Source: Nitrospirota bacterium
GTDB taxonomy: Bacteria > JACPQY01
Length of the DNA stretch: 64,000 nt
Direction of reading: 5' to 3'
Assembly: GCA_016180645.1 (NCBI GenBank)
Contig: JACPAV010000011.1
Span: 62,001-126,000, forward strand
The notes beneath the pieces were generated by a model. It made no database searches. It was given only the letters and a program-made list of their open reading frames with translations, and was not told the DNA's origin. This document shows, piece after piece, positions 1 to 9,239 of this stretch. Position 1 is the stretch's first letter. Every line of letters begins with the position of its first letter. The position numbers and the translations under genes were made by a program.

Positions 1-203
1 GAAAGCAACTTTGGCAGCGCCCAAGAGCACCACAAGCCGGGGGACGAAAATACTGACATCAGTCACTATTCAACGCGGCAACCAATCACATTGAGAGCCA
101 TCTCCCAATCTATGTTATGATTGATTAGTGATATCGATGCGATACCCACTCCTCCAGTCCGAGATGGCACGGACGTTGCGATTTGAAGCCGCAGGGAAGG
201 ACT
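1..203. other. Non-coding window edge
   Basis: No convincing gene is seen here. The stretch is more AT-rich than the genes and probably holds the promoter region of the secreted-protein gene starting at 204. No clean -35/-10 pair could be placed. Confidence 0.4.
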
Positions 204-2444
204 ATGCATAATTGTGATCTACATCACATTCTTGCCCGCCAGGCAAGGTGCGGTACCCACGGGCCCCGGCGAGGCAGGAGGCCGAGCGCTTCCACCGTAG
301 GTGCGGTAAGTGCGTTGGTCGCAGTTCTTGTTTTTTTACGAGTGAGTTTCGCCGTCGCCGCCCCGACCAAACTCCTCTCCTACCAAGGCCGCATCACCGA
401 CGCGAACGGCCAGCCGATTACGGACAATCCTTACACTGTCCGATTCAAGATCTACTCCACCTCCGCGGATTGCACAGGGGATACGGCCGGCAATCTCGTC
501 TGGGGGCCTGAGACCCACGATGGCGCGGCGGGCAACTGGCCGCAAGTGACCGTGACCAACGGCTTGTTCAGTACGATTCTGGGTTACGACTCAGTGCAGG
601 CCAAGGGGACTGCGTTGTCGATAGCCTTCGACCAAGATTACTACCTTCAAGTCAAAGTGGGCGCGAATCCTGTTTTCAACCCCTGTGATCGACTGACCAC
701 CGCCCCGTACGCCGCCAATGCGATCAACTCCGATTCGTGCAACACCGATGCCACGTGCGAAACGACCGCGGTTCAAATCGTGGACGCCAATACGAGGATC
801 GTGGAGGGCGCGGGCAACTCGGTTCGCATCCAGACGGACTCGGGTTATGTCGACATCGGCCCTCAAAACACAAGCTGGTCGCACTTCCAGACCGACCGGA
901 CGCAGTTCTATTTCAACAAGCAGGTGGGCGTGGACGGAAACCTGTTCCCGTATACGGACAACACCCGGGACTTGGGCGGGAGCTCCAACCGGTGGGCTAC
1001 CGTCTACTCCAACGAAGTCGGATGGGGGGATTCGCAGACGCGAACCCAAACGCGGGACGACGCAGGCGCGATGGGCGGCAAGAGCGGTTTCTACCAGACC
1101 TCGGCGCCGGCCCCGGCGGCAGATTGGCCGTCCGGGGCGGCCTCTTGGTGGCACCTGCTGGACGTGCGGCACAGCAACACCGCCAACAACTACGGCATGC
1201 AATTCTCCGGGAGCTTCTTCGACCAAAACCTCTATTTCCGAAAAACCAACAACAGTGCGTCCACGGCATGGAAACAGGTGGCCATGACGGACGGCACCGT
1301 CGCCGACGCCCTCGCGTGCAGCGCGGACACCGTGTGCGAAACGCAAGCCATCACGGCCACGGGGTACATCGCCTCGAACAACTGCGTGGGGGGCGGCGGC
1401 ACCACCGGTACGGCCGGCACTCAAGGAAACACCTGGCGAATGTGCAACGCCGGCGCGGCCAACAATTGGATCTACGTGTACAACGGAGCCGGAACGGCGT
1501 ATCACGATGTGGCCTTGGGGCAGCTCTGGGTGAGCGGCACACAGTACGCCACCGGACAGGTGTACGCCCGGTCCGGCATCGCGAACGACACCGCCTCGGC
1601 CAAACTGAGCCTCAATGATGCGGACGGCGTTACCGTCGGTGGACCGCTCGATACCACAAGCACGATCACCACGCCGGGCTACGTCTCCATCACGGGGGTG
1701 TCGGACGCTTCAGGCAACCTCCGCTTTTCCGCCGCCAACCCCTACATCTCGGCGTCCTCGTATTTCGTCGCCCCCGGCGGCGCCTACTTCAACAGCGGCA
1801 CCGTCTACGTTCAAAACGCCCTGATGGCCCGCAATTATATTCAGAACGACGACACCCCCAACGGGGGCCGCGTAAGAATCGACGACACCACCGACATCAC
1901 CGGCGGGGCAGGCGGCCTCCGACTGGGCGCGGCCAACTGGGATGACGGTGGGACCACGTACGGCCACATCGTCGCCGACAACAGCGGCTACAAGGCCCTC
2001 ATGATCGTCGGAAACAACATCACCGGCAACTCGGGCTGGGGGCGCGAGGTCAAAGTCTGGGATTACCTCAACGTCCAAGGGTCCGTCAACATCACCAGCT
2101 ACCTCACGCGGTCGGCCTGCCCCTCCGGTTGGGTCAATCGGGGAAATACATTGTGTGTGGAAGATTCGGAATCTTGCAGCAAATCCCTTAGTGGAGCCGC
2201 GAACTACTGCAAGACACGCGGCCAGAACGGCTCCCATCTCTGCACCAATGGTGAGATCCGGCAAGCCATGCAGCAAACAACGACCATCGGCGGCGGCTGG
2301 GCTCAAGACTACATGTCGGATCAGTCGGACGATAACCAGTGCGCGTACGTCAATAGCGATACAAACACGGTGGACATTGACGGTGAAGACGGCGATTGCA
2401 ACGATACCGACCGTTGCGCGCGATGCTGTATCAATCTTGAGTAG
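204..2444 (+). CDS. Large secreted surface protein with Cys-rich C-terminus
   Basis: This 746-residue exported protein has no recognised function. A basic N-region is followed by a hydrophobic segment (about residues 31-52) ending in AVAAP, consistent with a Sec signal or anchor. The first mature segment contains LLSYQGRITDANGQPI, a motif common at the start of bacterial secreted repeat proteins. The middle is rich in Gly, Asn, Thr and Ser. The last 110 residues carry more than ten cysteines (for example RCARCC near the end), suggesting a disulfide-stabilised terminal domain. The ATG at 204 has AAGGA just upstream; a TTG at 183 is in frame but less likely. It heads a three-gene unit, with the next gene starting 7 nt downstream. 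A CRP-like palindrome overlaps its first codons. Confidence 0.8.
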   Translation: MHNCDLHHILARQARCGTHGPRRGRRPSASTVGAVSALVAVLVFLRVSFAVAAPTKLLSYQGRITDANGQPITDNPYTVRFKIYSTSADCTGDTAGNLVWGPETHDGAAGNWPQVTVTNGLFSTILGYDSVQAKGTALSIAFDQDYYLQVKVGANPVFNPCDRLTTAPYAANAINSDSCNTDATCETTAVQIVDANTRIVEGAGNSVRIQTDSGYVDIGPQNTSWSHFQTDRTQFYFNKQVGVDGNLFPYTDNTRDLGGSSNRWATVYSNEVGWGDSQTRTQTRDDAGAMGGKSGFYQTSAPAPAADWPSGAASWWHLLDVRHSNTANNYGMQFSGSFFDQNLYFRKTNNSASTAWKQVAMTDGTVADALACSADTVCETQAITATGYIASNNCVGGGGTTGTAGTQGNTWRMCNAGAANNWIYVYNGAGTAYHDVALGQLWVSGTQYATGQVYARSGIANDTASAKLSLNDADGVTVGGPLDTTSTITTPGYVSITGVSDASGNLRFSAANPYISASSYFVAPGGAYFNSGTVYVQNALMARNYIQNDDTPNGGRVRIDDTTDITGGAGGLRLGAANWDDGGTTYGHIVADNSGYKALMIVGNNITGNSGWGREVKVWDYLNVQGSVNITSYLTRSACPSGWVNRGNTLCVEDSESCSKSLSGAANYCKTRGQNGSHLCTNGEIRQAMQQTTTIGGGWAQDYMSDQSDDNQCAYVNSDTNTVDIDGEDGDCNDTDRCARCCINLE
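213..228. promoter_or_regulatory. CRP/FNR-family operator-like palindrome
   Basis: The sequence TGTGATCTACATCACA is a TGTGA-N6-TCACA dyad that differs from the E. coli CRP consensus core at one central base. It lies inside the first codons of the secreted-protein gene, an unusual position for an activator site. It would fit repression, or activation of a start further downstream. Confidence 0.5.
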
Positions 2445-2451
2445 GTATACC

Positions 2452-3249
2452 GTGTCTGCCGGGAAGTTTTTGGCAGCGGCCGTCTCGGGCCGATGGTGCC
2501 TTGGGTTGGGGTGTCTTGTCATGGCTTGCAAAGATGGAAACCACCAAGCGGCCGAGGGAATTTCTCCCGTGGTGTCGCCTTCGAGCATCGCGTTTGGGGA
2601 AGCGCTCCCTGTTCCGGAAGGGCCGGCAGCTCAAACGGAGGCTCCGGTTCCTCCCGTGGACGCAGCTCAGGAGAAACTCGAGACCCCCGCACCCTCAATG
2701 CCAAGGATTCAGATAGAGCCGAAGAAGGCTCTGAATGACGCCGTTCCTGGCGTTCGTCTGTCGGTTATTGAAGATATCGCAACCGAACCGGGTCCCGAAG
2801 CCGTTGAGATGCTCACCCTCGCGCTCAGCGATTCCAGTGTTTCCGTTGCCGCGCGCGCAGGGGAGACCTTGGGGAATCTGTACTTGAAGGGGCTTGTCCC
2901 GGCTGAGACGATGATTGAAAAAGCCAAGGACTCATCGATCGGCTTCAAGGCGCGCATGGGCATAATCAGCGGACTCAGCAAGAAGCCCGATCCTCAGGCC
3001 GTCGAGTTCCTAAAACAGCTCATGAAGTCCGGCTCCGCGGAGGAGCGCCGCATCGCGGCCGGGATGATCGGGTACCAAGGCGTGGACGTTGCCGTTCCGG
3101 CGCTCCTCGATGCGCTTGGAGACATGGACGAATCGGTTCGCTACAACGTCGAAGAGGCGCTCAACCGTATTTCGCGCGGCCAGGACTTCGGCCAGGATCA
3201 GAAGAAGTGGGCCGCCTGGTGGAACACCTACACCTCGCGGAGACAATGA
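2452..3249 (+). CDS. HEAT-repeat lipoprotein
   Basis: This predicted lipoprotein has 265 residues. The GTG start follows GAGTAGG by a few bases and lies 7 nt after the previous stop. Residues 1-26 form a signal peptide ending in a lipobox (LVMAC, acylated Cys about 26). A Pro/Ala-rich linker follows to about residue 85. The rest is alpha-helical with HEAT-like pairs (AVEMLTLALSDSSVSVAARAG, DVAVPALLDALGDMDESVRYN), usually a protein-interaction scaffold. It ends at the start of the next secreted protein, so the three genes are probably co-transcribed. The ligand or partner is unknown. Confidence 0.75.
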   Translation: MSAGKFLAAAVSGRWCLGLGCLVMACKDGNHQAAEGISPVVSPSSIAFGEALPVPEGPAAQTEAPVPPVDAAQEKLETPAPSMPRIQIEPKKALNDAVPGVRLSVIEDIATEPGPEAVEMLTLALSDSSVSVAARAGETLGNLYLKGLVPAETMIEKAKDSSIGFKARMGIISGLSKKPDPQAVEFLKQLMKSGSAEERRIAAGMIGYQGVDVAVPALLDALGDMDESVRYNVEEALNRISRGQDFGQDQKKWAAWWNTYTSRRQ

Positions 3250-5630
3250 TGGCCATCCCACACGCCCTGGTCCGAACGCTCGCCGGCTCAGTTGGAATCC
3301 TCGGGATGCTCCTTCGGTTTCATCAGCCCGCGCTCGCCGATCAACTCGAATGGTCTCAAAAGGCCGGTGGAGCGGGCGCGGTAATGAGTGCGTCGGGCCC
3401 CTACCATGCATCCGACGGCAGCTCCTATCGATTGCACTCCGCCGTGCTCCAATCCTCCACGATCCTCCAAGCCTCCGATGGCGGCACGTGGAGGCTTGAC
3501 TCCGGCTACCTCACCACCTTCCCACCCCGCCCCCTCGTGCAGTGCCGGAATAATGCAGACACCGCCAACTGCACGACTTGGCAGAATGACGGCACATTGA
3601 GATGGCGAAACGACCGTGGGTGCACTTCCAACTGCGCCTACTCGAAAGGCGCCCTGCATTACTACAAGTATGTTTGGTCCGCGAACGCGTCCGAATCCGA
3701 AGCCACCGTCAATGCTGGATCGAAGTGGTCGGACACCGCTCTCTTCTGCCCCGGGGGCGCGTGTGACAAGACGGGAACGACCGCAACCCAGGCGGTTACC
3801 GAGAACGCCGGGTGGTACCTCCATCTGATTTCATACAACGGCGGCCTCAAAGGCGGCCAACTGGCCTACGGCCCGTTTGGAATCGACCAGACCAACCCGA
3901 ACGCGCCGACCTATGCGGCTCCCTCCACATCCGATTGGTTCAGAACGTCCTTCACAGGCACCGTGGATGACGCAGACGCGGGCGCCGTCCAGTCGGGTCC
4001 ATCCGCCTGCGAATACCAGGTCGAAAGCAACAACGGAGGTTGGGTGGTCACCCAAGCCTATGCCGCCCGATCATGCGATGCCGCCACCCCGTCCATCACG
4101 GTCGGTTCAGCCTCCAATTGCCGGGATCGGGGAAAAGACAAGTGTCGAATCTCAGTTCGCACCACCGATGTCGCCGGGAACACAGGGCCGGCGGCCACCC
4201 GGCTCGTCAGCGCCGACTGGTTCATCACCCACATCAACAACGCGATCGGCGGGCCCGTCTCCGGCTTCCCCGCCAGCGCCACGGACCAAGGCGGGACCTA
4301 TGTCGGAACATACGTCGGCGGCGCCAACGCGGGCGTCCCTCGAATTTACCTGCTCAATTCCACCGCGACGATACTCGATACCAAAGACCTCCTCAACGCG
4401 GACTGCGGCGGCTCCGCATGCGGCAGCATCGTCAGCGCGCCGTACTGGACGTACGAAGGCGCGAACAACTATGTGTACGTGACGACCGCCAATGGTTGGG
4501 TCTTCAAGTTCCAGAACACGGGCGGGGTCTTCTCCGGTTCCGCCGTCAACGGTTTCCCCGTCCAAATCGCGGACGAATGTGCGGGCGGGAACGGACGCGA
4601 AATCGTCACGGAGCCTGTCGTGGACGACAAGCTCGTCTACTTCGGCGCCCGGGACAACGACTGCACAAACGCCACCACTCCCAACACCAAGCAGTTCGCC
4701 TTGGCGTACGAAATCAACCCCACCAGCTACGACGCGGACCAAGGGGGGGACGGCAAGCCAGACCGAATCGTGAGGGTCACCGGCTGCGCCTACGATCCGG
4801 CGTTCCCTGCCAGCGCAACCACCCTAAAGGGCACGCCGGCCATCAAGGGAAGCTGGCCGTCAAGCAAGTTCATGCACATCGGCGGCAACTGCAAGGACAA
4901 GGAGATCCTCCGGATCGATGTGGACATCAACAACGCCGGGTGTTGGCGCAACCTCGCAGGAGAGAGTTCCGTGGAAGGCTGGATGACCGGCTCGTTCGGC
5001 AAGTTGTTCTTCGGAACTGCGTCCGGCACCCTCGCCCTGCACATCATCAATAATACAGAGTCCACATCCGCCTGCCCGGACCCACCCGTCGTCTCCACCG
5101 ATCCGTACGCAGACCTCTCCGGATTCCCCTACTCACCGGTAGGCCTCTCCGCGGTCGCCCGCGGCGTGAAAGCGAATTGGCCGTCTACCATGGATGAAGT
5201 TTACTTCGTAGACGACGGCGGCAAACTCTACTGTGTGTGCCAGTCCACCGGAACAGGATGTCCCGCCGCCGGAGGAGCCTGCCGGAAGAACGACGGCGTC
5301 ACAGACGCCTTCCCCGTCTCGCTCGACCCCGGCCGGAAAATGAGGGAAACCCTCATGGATAACGGAACGCTCTACGTCGTCTCCGAAAGTGGCAAGGTCT
5401 TCGCGGTCGAGATGCTGTACGATCCATCGTGCGGCACCCCCGGTCCGAACTGCGATGCAACCGAACCGGGAACACAGGTCGGGGCCGCGCAAGGCTACCC
5501 CTTCGATCTCGGTGACAACACGCCGGGGCTCGTGACATCAACAACCGGCCTCCGAAACGTGGGCGGCGCCAAACTCGTCGCCCTCGGCACGGATGCAGGA
5601 CGCACCTTCTACCTCCCCGTTGTCCCGTAG
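3249..5630 (+). CDS. Secreted beta-propeller-like protein of unknown function
   Basis: This exported protein has 793 residues. ATG codons at 3246 and 3249 both overlap the preceding TGA; 3249 is preferred because GGAGA then sits 5 nt upstream. A signal peptide ends near QPALA-DQ. Residues of roughly 60-330 contain paired cysteines and a phrase like RTTDVAGNTGPAATR, typical of bacterial Ig/Fn3-like modules. The C-terminal half has repeating strands of the type YVYVTTANGWVFKFQ and LYCVCQ/LYVVSESGKVFAVEM, resembling PQQ-type propeller blades. No catalytic motif was seen. It is the last gene of the three-gene secreted-protein unit and faces the next operon convergently. Confidence 0.72.
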   Translation: MAIPHALVRTLAGSVGILGMLLRFHQPALADQLEWSQKAGGAGAVMSASGPYHASDGSSYRLHSAVLQSSTILQASDGGTWRLDSGYLTTFPPRPLVQCRNNADTANCTTWQNDGTLRWRNDRGCTSNCAYSKGALHYYKYVWSANASESEATVNAGSKWSDTALFCPGGACDKTGTTATQAVTENAGWYLHLISYNGGLKGGQLAYGPFGIDQTNPNAPTYAAPSTSDWFRTSFTGTVDDADAGAVQSGPSACEYQVESNNGGWVVTQAYAARSCDAATPSITVGSASNCRDRGKDKCRISVRTTDVAGNTGPAATRLVSADWFITHINNAIGGPVSGFPASATDQGGTYVGTYVGGANAGVPRIYLLNSTATILDTKDLLNADCGGSACGSIVSAPYWTYEGANNYVYVTTANGWVFKFQNTGGVFSGSAVNGFPVQIADECAGGNGREIVTEPVVDDKLVYFGARDNDCTNATTPNTKQFALAYEINPTSYDADQGGDGKPDRIVRVTGCAYDPAFPASATTLKGTPAIKGSWPSSKFMHIGGNCKDKEILRIDVDINNAGCWRNLAGESSVEGWMTGSFGKLFFGTASGTLALHIINNTESTSACPDPPVVSTDPYADLSGFPYSPVGLSAVARGVKANWPSTMDEVYFVDDGGKLYCVCQSTGTGCPAAGGACRKNDGVTDAFPVSLDPGRKMRETLMDNGTLYVVSESGKVFAVEMLYDPSCGTPGPNCDATEPGTQVGAAQGYPFDLGDNTPGLVTSTTGLRNVGGAKLVALGTDAGRTFYLPVVP

Positions 5631-5704
5631 GCTGAGCCCTTATAACAGGTGACAGTATACTATTATTGTCTCCACGCACGCGGGATCAGACATGCCAATC
5701 AATG

Positions 5705-6415
5705 CTATCCTTCGGTGAAGAGGCGCGCCGGATCGACTCCACTCGCTTCAAGCCGGCTCCGCAGAATCTTCACCATCTCAGGGGGACCGCACACGTAGTA
5801 GTCCGCCGGCTCACACTCAGTGATGTCGGCCAAGTGGTCCGTGGGCAGCCCCCACAGCCCAGACCAGTTCCCATCAGGCTCCGAGAGGATCGGAAGGTAT
5901 CGGAAGTTTTTCACCGACGACTCGAGACGCTCCCAGTCGCTGACGAAATAGAGATGGTCGGCCCGACGTGCGGCCAAGACGAGCAAGATCGGTTGATCAA
6001 TCCCTTTACGCGTCACATCCAGAATCATCGATCTCAGCGGCGCGACCCCGGTCCCCCCGGCGATGAACACCGCCCGGCGTCCGGAGGGGGGGCGAAACAG
6101 AAAGCGACCCTTGGGTCCGTCAATGGCGATTTCCACGCCGGGTTTGAATGCTTCATACGAACTGCTCTTCTGGTGAGCGACCAGATTCATCAGCACGTCA
6201 AACGATCTTCCTCCGAGTGGCGGACTCGCGATCGAATAGGGGCCCGACAAGCTGCTGTCGCTGGACCGAAGTCCCAACTTCACGTGCTGACCGGCGTCGA
6301 ACTCAAAAGTGCCTTCATCAACCTCCACCGATACCATCCGCGCACGTTCGCTGAGATCCCGGACCGCCGTGATCCGCCCCGGGCGACCTTTGGTTGGGGG
6401 CGAAGAGTCTGTCAT
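5705..6415 (-). CDS. FAD/NAD(P)-binding oxidoreductase (ferredoxin-reductase type)
   Basis: This 236-residue flavin reductase belongs to the ferredoxin-NADP reductase superfamily. The FAD-binding beta-barrel motif GPYSIAS is at about 58-64, the pyridine-nucleotide motif GGTGVAPLRS near 120, and the terminal CGPPEMV near 209. No 2Fe-2S domain is attached, so it would pass electrons between NAD(P)H and a separate flavin or iron-sulfur partner, possibly the luciferase-like monooxygenase at 12386. The true start is taken as the ATG at 6415; longer in-frame extensions read through a palindromic repeat and into the aldehyde dehydrogenase. The start codon lies at the end of that repeat, so it may lack a conventional ribosome site. 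It is the last gene of the catabolic cluster. Confidence 0.8.
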   Translation of the reverse strand: MTDSSPPTKGRPGRITAVRDLSERARMVSVEVDEGTFEFDAGQHVKLGLRSSDSSLSGPYSIASPPLGGRSFDVLMNLVAHQKSSSYEAFKPGVEIAIDGPKGRFLFRPPSGRRAVFIAGGTGVAPLRSMILDVTRKGIDQPILLVLAARRADHLYFVSDWERLESSVKNFRYLPILSEPDGNWSGLWGLPTDHLADITECEPADYYVCGPPEMVKILRSRLEASGVDPARLFTEG

Positions 6416-6484
6416 TGCGAAGCAACCCGCCTGAAGGCGGGGCCGCGGCAATCCCTGAGATTGCTTCGCAAGGCTCGCAATGAC
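6411..6484. repeat. REP-like palindromic repeat
   Basis: About 74 bp fill the whole gap between two genes. The ends are inverted copies built on TCATTGCGA and TTGCTTCGCAATGA, with an internal GC-rich hairpin (CCGCCTGAAGGCGGG). Similar palindromes recur in many bacterial genomes. The element supplies the ATG of the reductase gene. Confidence 0.7.
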
Positions 6485-6491
6485 CTGGAAT

Positions 6492-7964
6492 TCATATCTG
6501 GATGTAAACGTTCTTTGGCTGAAGGTACTCCATGATGCCTTCGCGCCCTCCGTCCCGACCAAATCCGCTTTGCTTGAATCCGCCGAAGGGGGCCTGAATG
6601 GGCAGCGTGCCGTAGGCATTGACCCACACGGTGCCCGCCTGAAGCTTCGCTGCAACTCGGAGAGCTCGCGACACATCCTTGGTCCAGAACCCGGCGACGA
6701 GGCCATAAACCGTGTCGTTCGCCCTGGCTACAACCTCTTCCTCGGACTCAAACTGGAAAACGCACATGACGGGCCCGAAGATTTCTTCTCGCACGCACTT
6801 GGAGGCCGGATCCACATCCGTCAGGATCGTCGGCTCGTAGAAATTCCCGTTCCCGATCGACGCCCGCTTCCCACCGCACAGGACTTTTGCTCCACTCGCC
6901 TTGGCTTCCTGGACGAACGCGTCGACACGCTCAAGATGGGGCTTGGAGATCAGCGGTCCAAGCATCGTGCCGCCCTCCAGCGGATCGCCCATCTGGAGGG
7001 TTTGAGAGAAGGTCACAAGGCCCTGCATGAATCCTTCTGCAATCGACCGGTGGACAAAGAGACGCGATCCCGCGGCACACGCCTGCCCGGTAAGCGAGAA
7101 CATTCCGTACGTCGCCATCATCGTGGCCCGGGATACATCCGCATCCTCGAACAGGATGTGTGGCGATTTCCCGCCAAGCTCCAGCGAGACCCGTTTCAGC
7201 GTTCCGCTGGCCTGCGCCATGATCTCCCTGCCCTTGGATGTCCCCCCGGTAAAAGCAATCTTGTTTACGTCCGGATGCATACACAGTCTTTTCCCAACTT
7301 CACCATCTCCGTAAAGAATCTGTACGAGACCCGCCGGGAGCCCCGCTTCGTGAATGGCCTCCGCGAAAATCTGGGCCGGAAGGCTCGCCATCTCCGACGG
7401 CTTGACAATCACCGAGCAGCCCGCGGCCAAGGCCGGCCCGGTCTTCGATCCAAGAAAGAGAAACGGAGTGTTCCATGGAATAATCGCCACCACCACGCCG
7501 ACCGGCTCGTATACCACCATGTTCAAGGCCTCGCCGGACCCGGCTGAAGGAATCACGTGCCCATCCACCTTGTCCGCCCACTCACTGTAGTACTCGATGT
7601 GGCGGATCATCGCCTTCGAAGAAAACTGTTTTGAGACGACCGTGGGCATTCCCACGTCGAGAGCTTCAATTCTGGGTGAAACGTTTTCCCGCTTCCGGAG
7701 AGCTTGGACGAGCGACTCCATGGTCTTCCTGCGGCGGCCGGGAGACGCAGCCCGCCACTCCTGCTGGGCCTGGCGCGAGGCCCGGACCGCCTCCTCGATC
7801 TCTGCGTCGGTCGCCTGTGGAATCCGCGCGATTTCTTCCAGGGTGGATGGATCGATGGCCGGCAGCGTCTTCTTCGCTTCAGCCCGGAACTGCCCGTTGA
7901 TGTAGTGCTGAAGAGGCCGTGGGAAACTCAGTTCGGCCAGCGCCTTCCGGTGCCCCTCCAACAT
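6492..7964 (-). CDS. Aldehyde dehydrogenase family protein
   Basis: This NAD(P)-dependent aldehyde dehydrogenase has 490 residues, the usual family length. It contains the cofactor-binding WNTPF region, the catalytic Glu in LELGGKSP, and the nucleophilic Cys in GQACAAGSR. The C-terminal APFGGFKQSGFGRDGG motif is typical of the superfamily. It starts 3 nt after the stop of the zinc alcohol dehydrogenase, indicating one transcript. The pair would oxidise an alcohol through an aldehyde to an acid, which the acyl-CoA ligase in the same cluster could then activate. The exact substrate cannot be read from sequence. Confidence 0.9.
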   Translation of the reverse strand: MLEGHRKALAELSFPRPLQHYINGQFRAEAKKTLPAIDPSTLEEIARIPQATDAEIEEAVRASRQAQQEWRAASPGRRRKTMESLVQALRKRENVSPRIEALDVGMPTVVSKQFSSKAMIRHIEYYSEWADKVDGHVIPSAGSGEALNMVVYEPVGVVVAIIPWNTPFLFLGSKTGPALAAGCSVIVKPSEMASLPAQIFAEAIHEAGLPAGLVQILYGDGEVGKRLCMHPDVNKIAFTGGTSKGREIMAQASGTLKRVSLELGGKSPHILFEDADVSRATMMATYGMFSLTGQACAAGSRLFVHRSIAEGFMQGLVTFSQTLQMGDPLEGGTMLGPLISKPHLERVDAFVQEAKASGAKVLCGGKRASIGNGNFYEPTILTDVDPASKCVREEIFGPVMCVFQFESEEEVVARANDTVYGLVAGFWTKDVSRALRVAAKLQAGTVWVNAYGTLPIQAPFGGFKQSGFGRDGGREGIMEYLQPKNVYIQI

Positions 7965-7967
7965 GGG

Positions 7968-9104
7968 TCAGTTGCCCCCCATGGTCAGTTGAATTCGAAG
8001 AGCGTTGGTCTTCTGGTTCGTCAGCGCATCGGCCGCGGCCATCGCATCATTGATCTTTTCCAAGGGGAAGGTCTGGGCAAACATCTTCTTCATGGGCAGG
8101 CGGTCTTTCTCCTTCCGCACAAACTCCAGGGCATGGTAGAGCGCCATGGGGTCGTAGAGTGAGACGCCGTACAGCGTAAGGTTTTCGCCCACCCAGATGG
8201 AAGGATCGGCCTTGAACGTGAGTCGCGGCGAAATGCTTCCCATGATCAGGTACCGCCCCCCTCGTTGGAGCATGCGGATCCCTTCGTTCACCGCCTCCGG
8301 TCGGCCCACGACCTCCACACAGACATCAGGGCCGCCGTTCGTGAGGCCCTTGACCATGGACGTCCTCAGTTTCGCTTCGGGAACCTCCTGCATGTCCACC
8401 ACTTCATCCGCACCGAATTCCTTGGCCAGATCGAGACGGACTTTGACGCCGTCGATCACGATCACCTTCCCGGCTCCCATGCGCTTCGCCACGGCGGTGG
8501 CGAAAAGGCCGAGTCCGCCCGCCCCCTGAATCACGACCTGATCGCCGTAGCCGACACGGACGGCGGTCAGCCCGTGGATGACCTGTGCGAGAGCGCAATT
8601 GCAACCGGCCACCAGGTAGTCCGGAGTGCCATCGGGAACCTTGAAGACTTTCTGCCCCGGCCGAACGTAGTAGTACTCGCCGAAGCCGCCGAAGAAATGC
8701 GGTGCTTCAGAACAATCCGACACGACGGAGATCAGGCTGTACACACACGCGTGCTCCTGTCCCCGGGCACACACCGTGCAGGTCCCACAACCGCGGAAAT
8801 ACGTAAACGTGACCGGATCGCCAACCTTCAGACTCTCTCCCCGAAAATCGCGCTCCCGTCCCTCGCCCATGGCCGCAACTTCACCCATCATCTCGTGGCC
8901 CATGACGAAACTGAACGGAAGGTCCATACCTCCGAAAGCGTCCCCGCGAAACATGTGCAGATCGGAACCGCAAATGTTCCCACGACGAATTTTCACGAGC
9001 AGGAAATCCCGTCCCGGAGGCGTGAGGGGGAATTCGCGGATTTCAATCGGCTGCCCGGGTTTCGCCAGGACGGCCGCTTTCGCTTTCTTGGGCAAATCAG
9101 GCAT
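7968..9104 (-). CDS. Zinc-binding alcohol dehydrogenase
   Basis: This medium-chain dehydrogenase/reductase has 378 residues. The catalytic zinc site is visible as NICGSD and GHEMMGEV; the structural zinc loop has four cysteines in CGTCTVCARGQEHAC. A Rossmann motif, GAGGLGLFAT, follows near residue 195. The start at 9104 is chosen because GGAGGA lies 7 nt upstream; an ATG five codons earlier overlaps that site. It is followed directly by the aldehyde dehydrogenase. A 120-bp repeat-containing gap separates it from the upstream hydrolase gene, so it may be read through or have its own promoter. Confidence 0.9.
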   Translation of the reverse strand: MPDLPKKAKAAVLAKPGQPIEIREFPLTPPGRDFLLVKIRRGNICGSDLHMFRGDAFGGMDLPFSFVMGHEMMGEVAAMGEGRERDFRGESLKVGDPVTFTYFRGCGTCTVCARGQEHACVYSLISVVSDCSEAPHFFGGFGEYYYVRPGQKVFKVPDGTPDYLVAGCNCALAQVIHGLTAVRVGYGDQVVIQGAGGLGLFATAVAKRMGAGKVIVIDGVKVRLDLAKEFGADEVVDMQEVPEAKLRTSMVKGLTNGGPDVCVEVVGRPEAVNEGIRMLQRGGRYLIMGSISPRLTFKADPSIWVGENLTLYGVSLYDPMALYHALEFVRKEKDRLPMKKMFAQTFPLEKINDAMAAADALTNQKTNALRIQLTMGGN

Positions 9105-9130
9105 GGAACAATCCTCCAATTCGCAATGTC

Positions 9131-9239
9131 ATCATGGATTCATGGATTCATGTGGTCATTTGAATCAAGAATTCCCCGATGTTGCAACCGCTTGATGATT
9201 CCACGACCACATGATCGCATCGCTACATGATTCCATGAT
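9131..9239. repeat. ATTCATG-rich inverted and direct repeat cluster
   Basis: Short direct repeats of the type CATGGATT and CATGATTC flank a 10-bp perfect inverted repeat (TCATGTGGTC at 9148-9157 and GACCACATGA at 9205-9214). The cluster overlaps the 3' end of the hydrolase gene and encodes its last few residues. It could fold as an imperfect hairpin; its origin is unclear. Confidence 0.5.

Noticed and set aside
591-1505. Long open frames antisense to the first secreted-protein gene
   Set aside because: They follow from high GC at codon third positions; they have no domain, signal peptide or ribosome site, and the plus-strand protein is coherent.
6480-7547. 355-codon plus-strand frame opposite the aldehyde dehydrogenase
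   Set aside because: It is a mirror of a well-conserved enzyme and has no recognisable sequence of its own.
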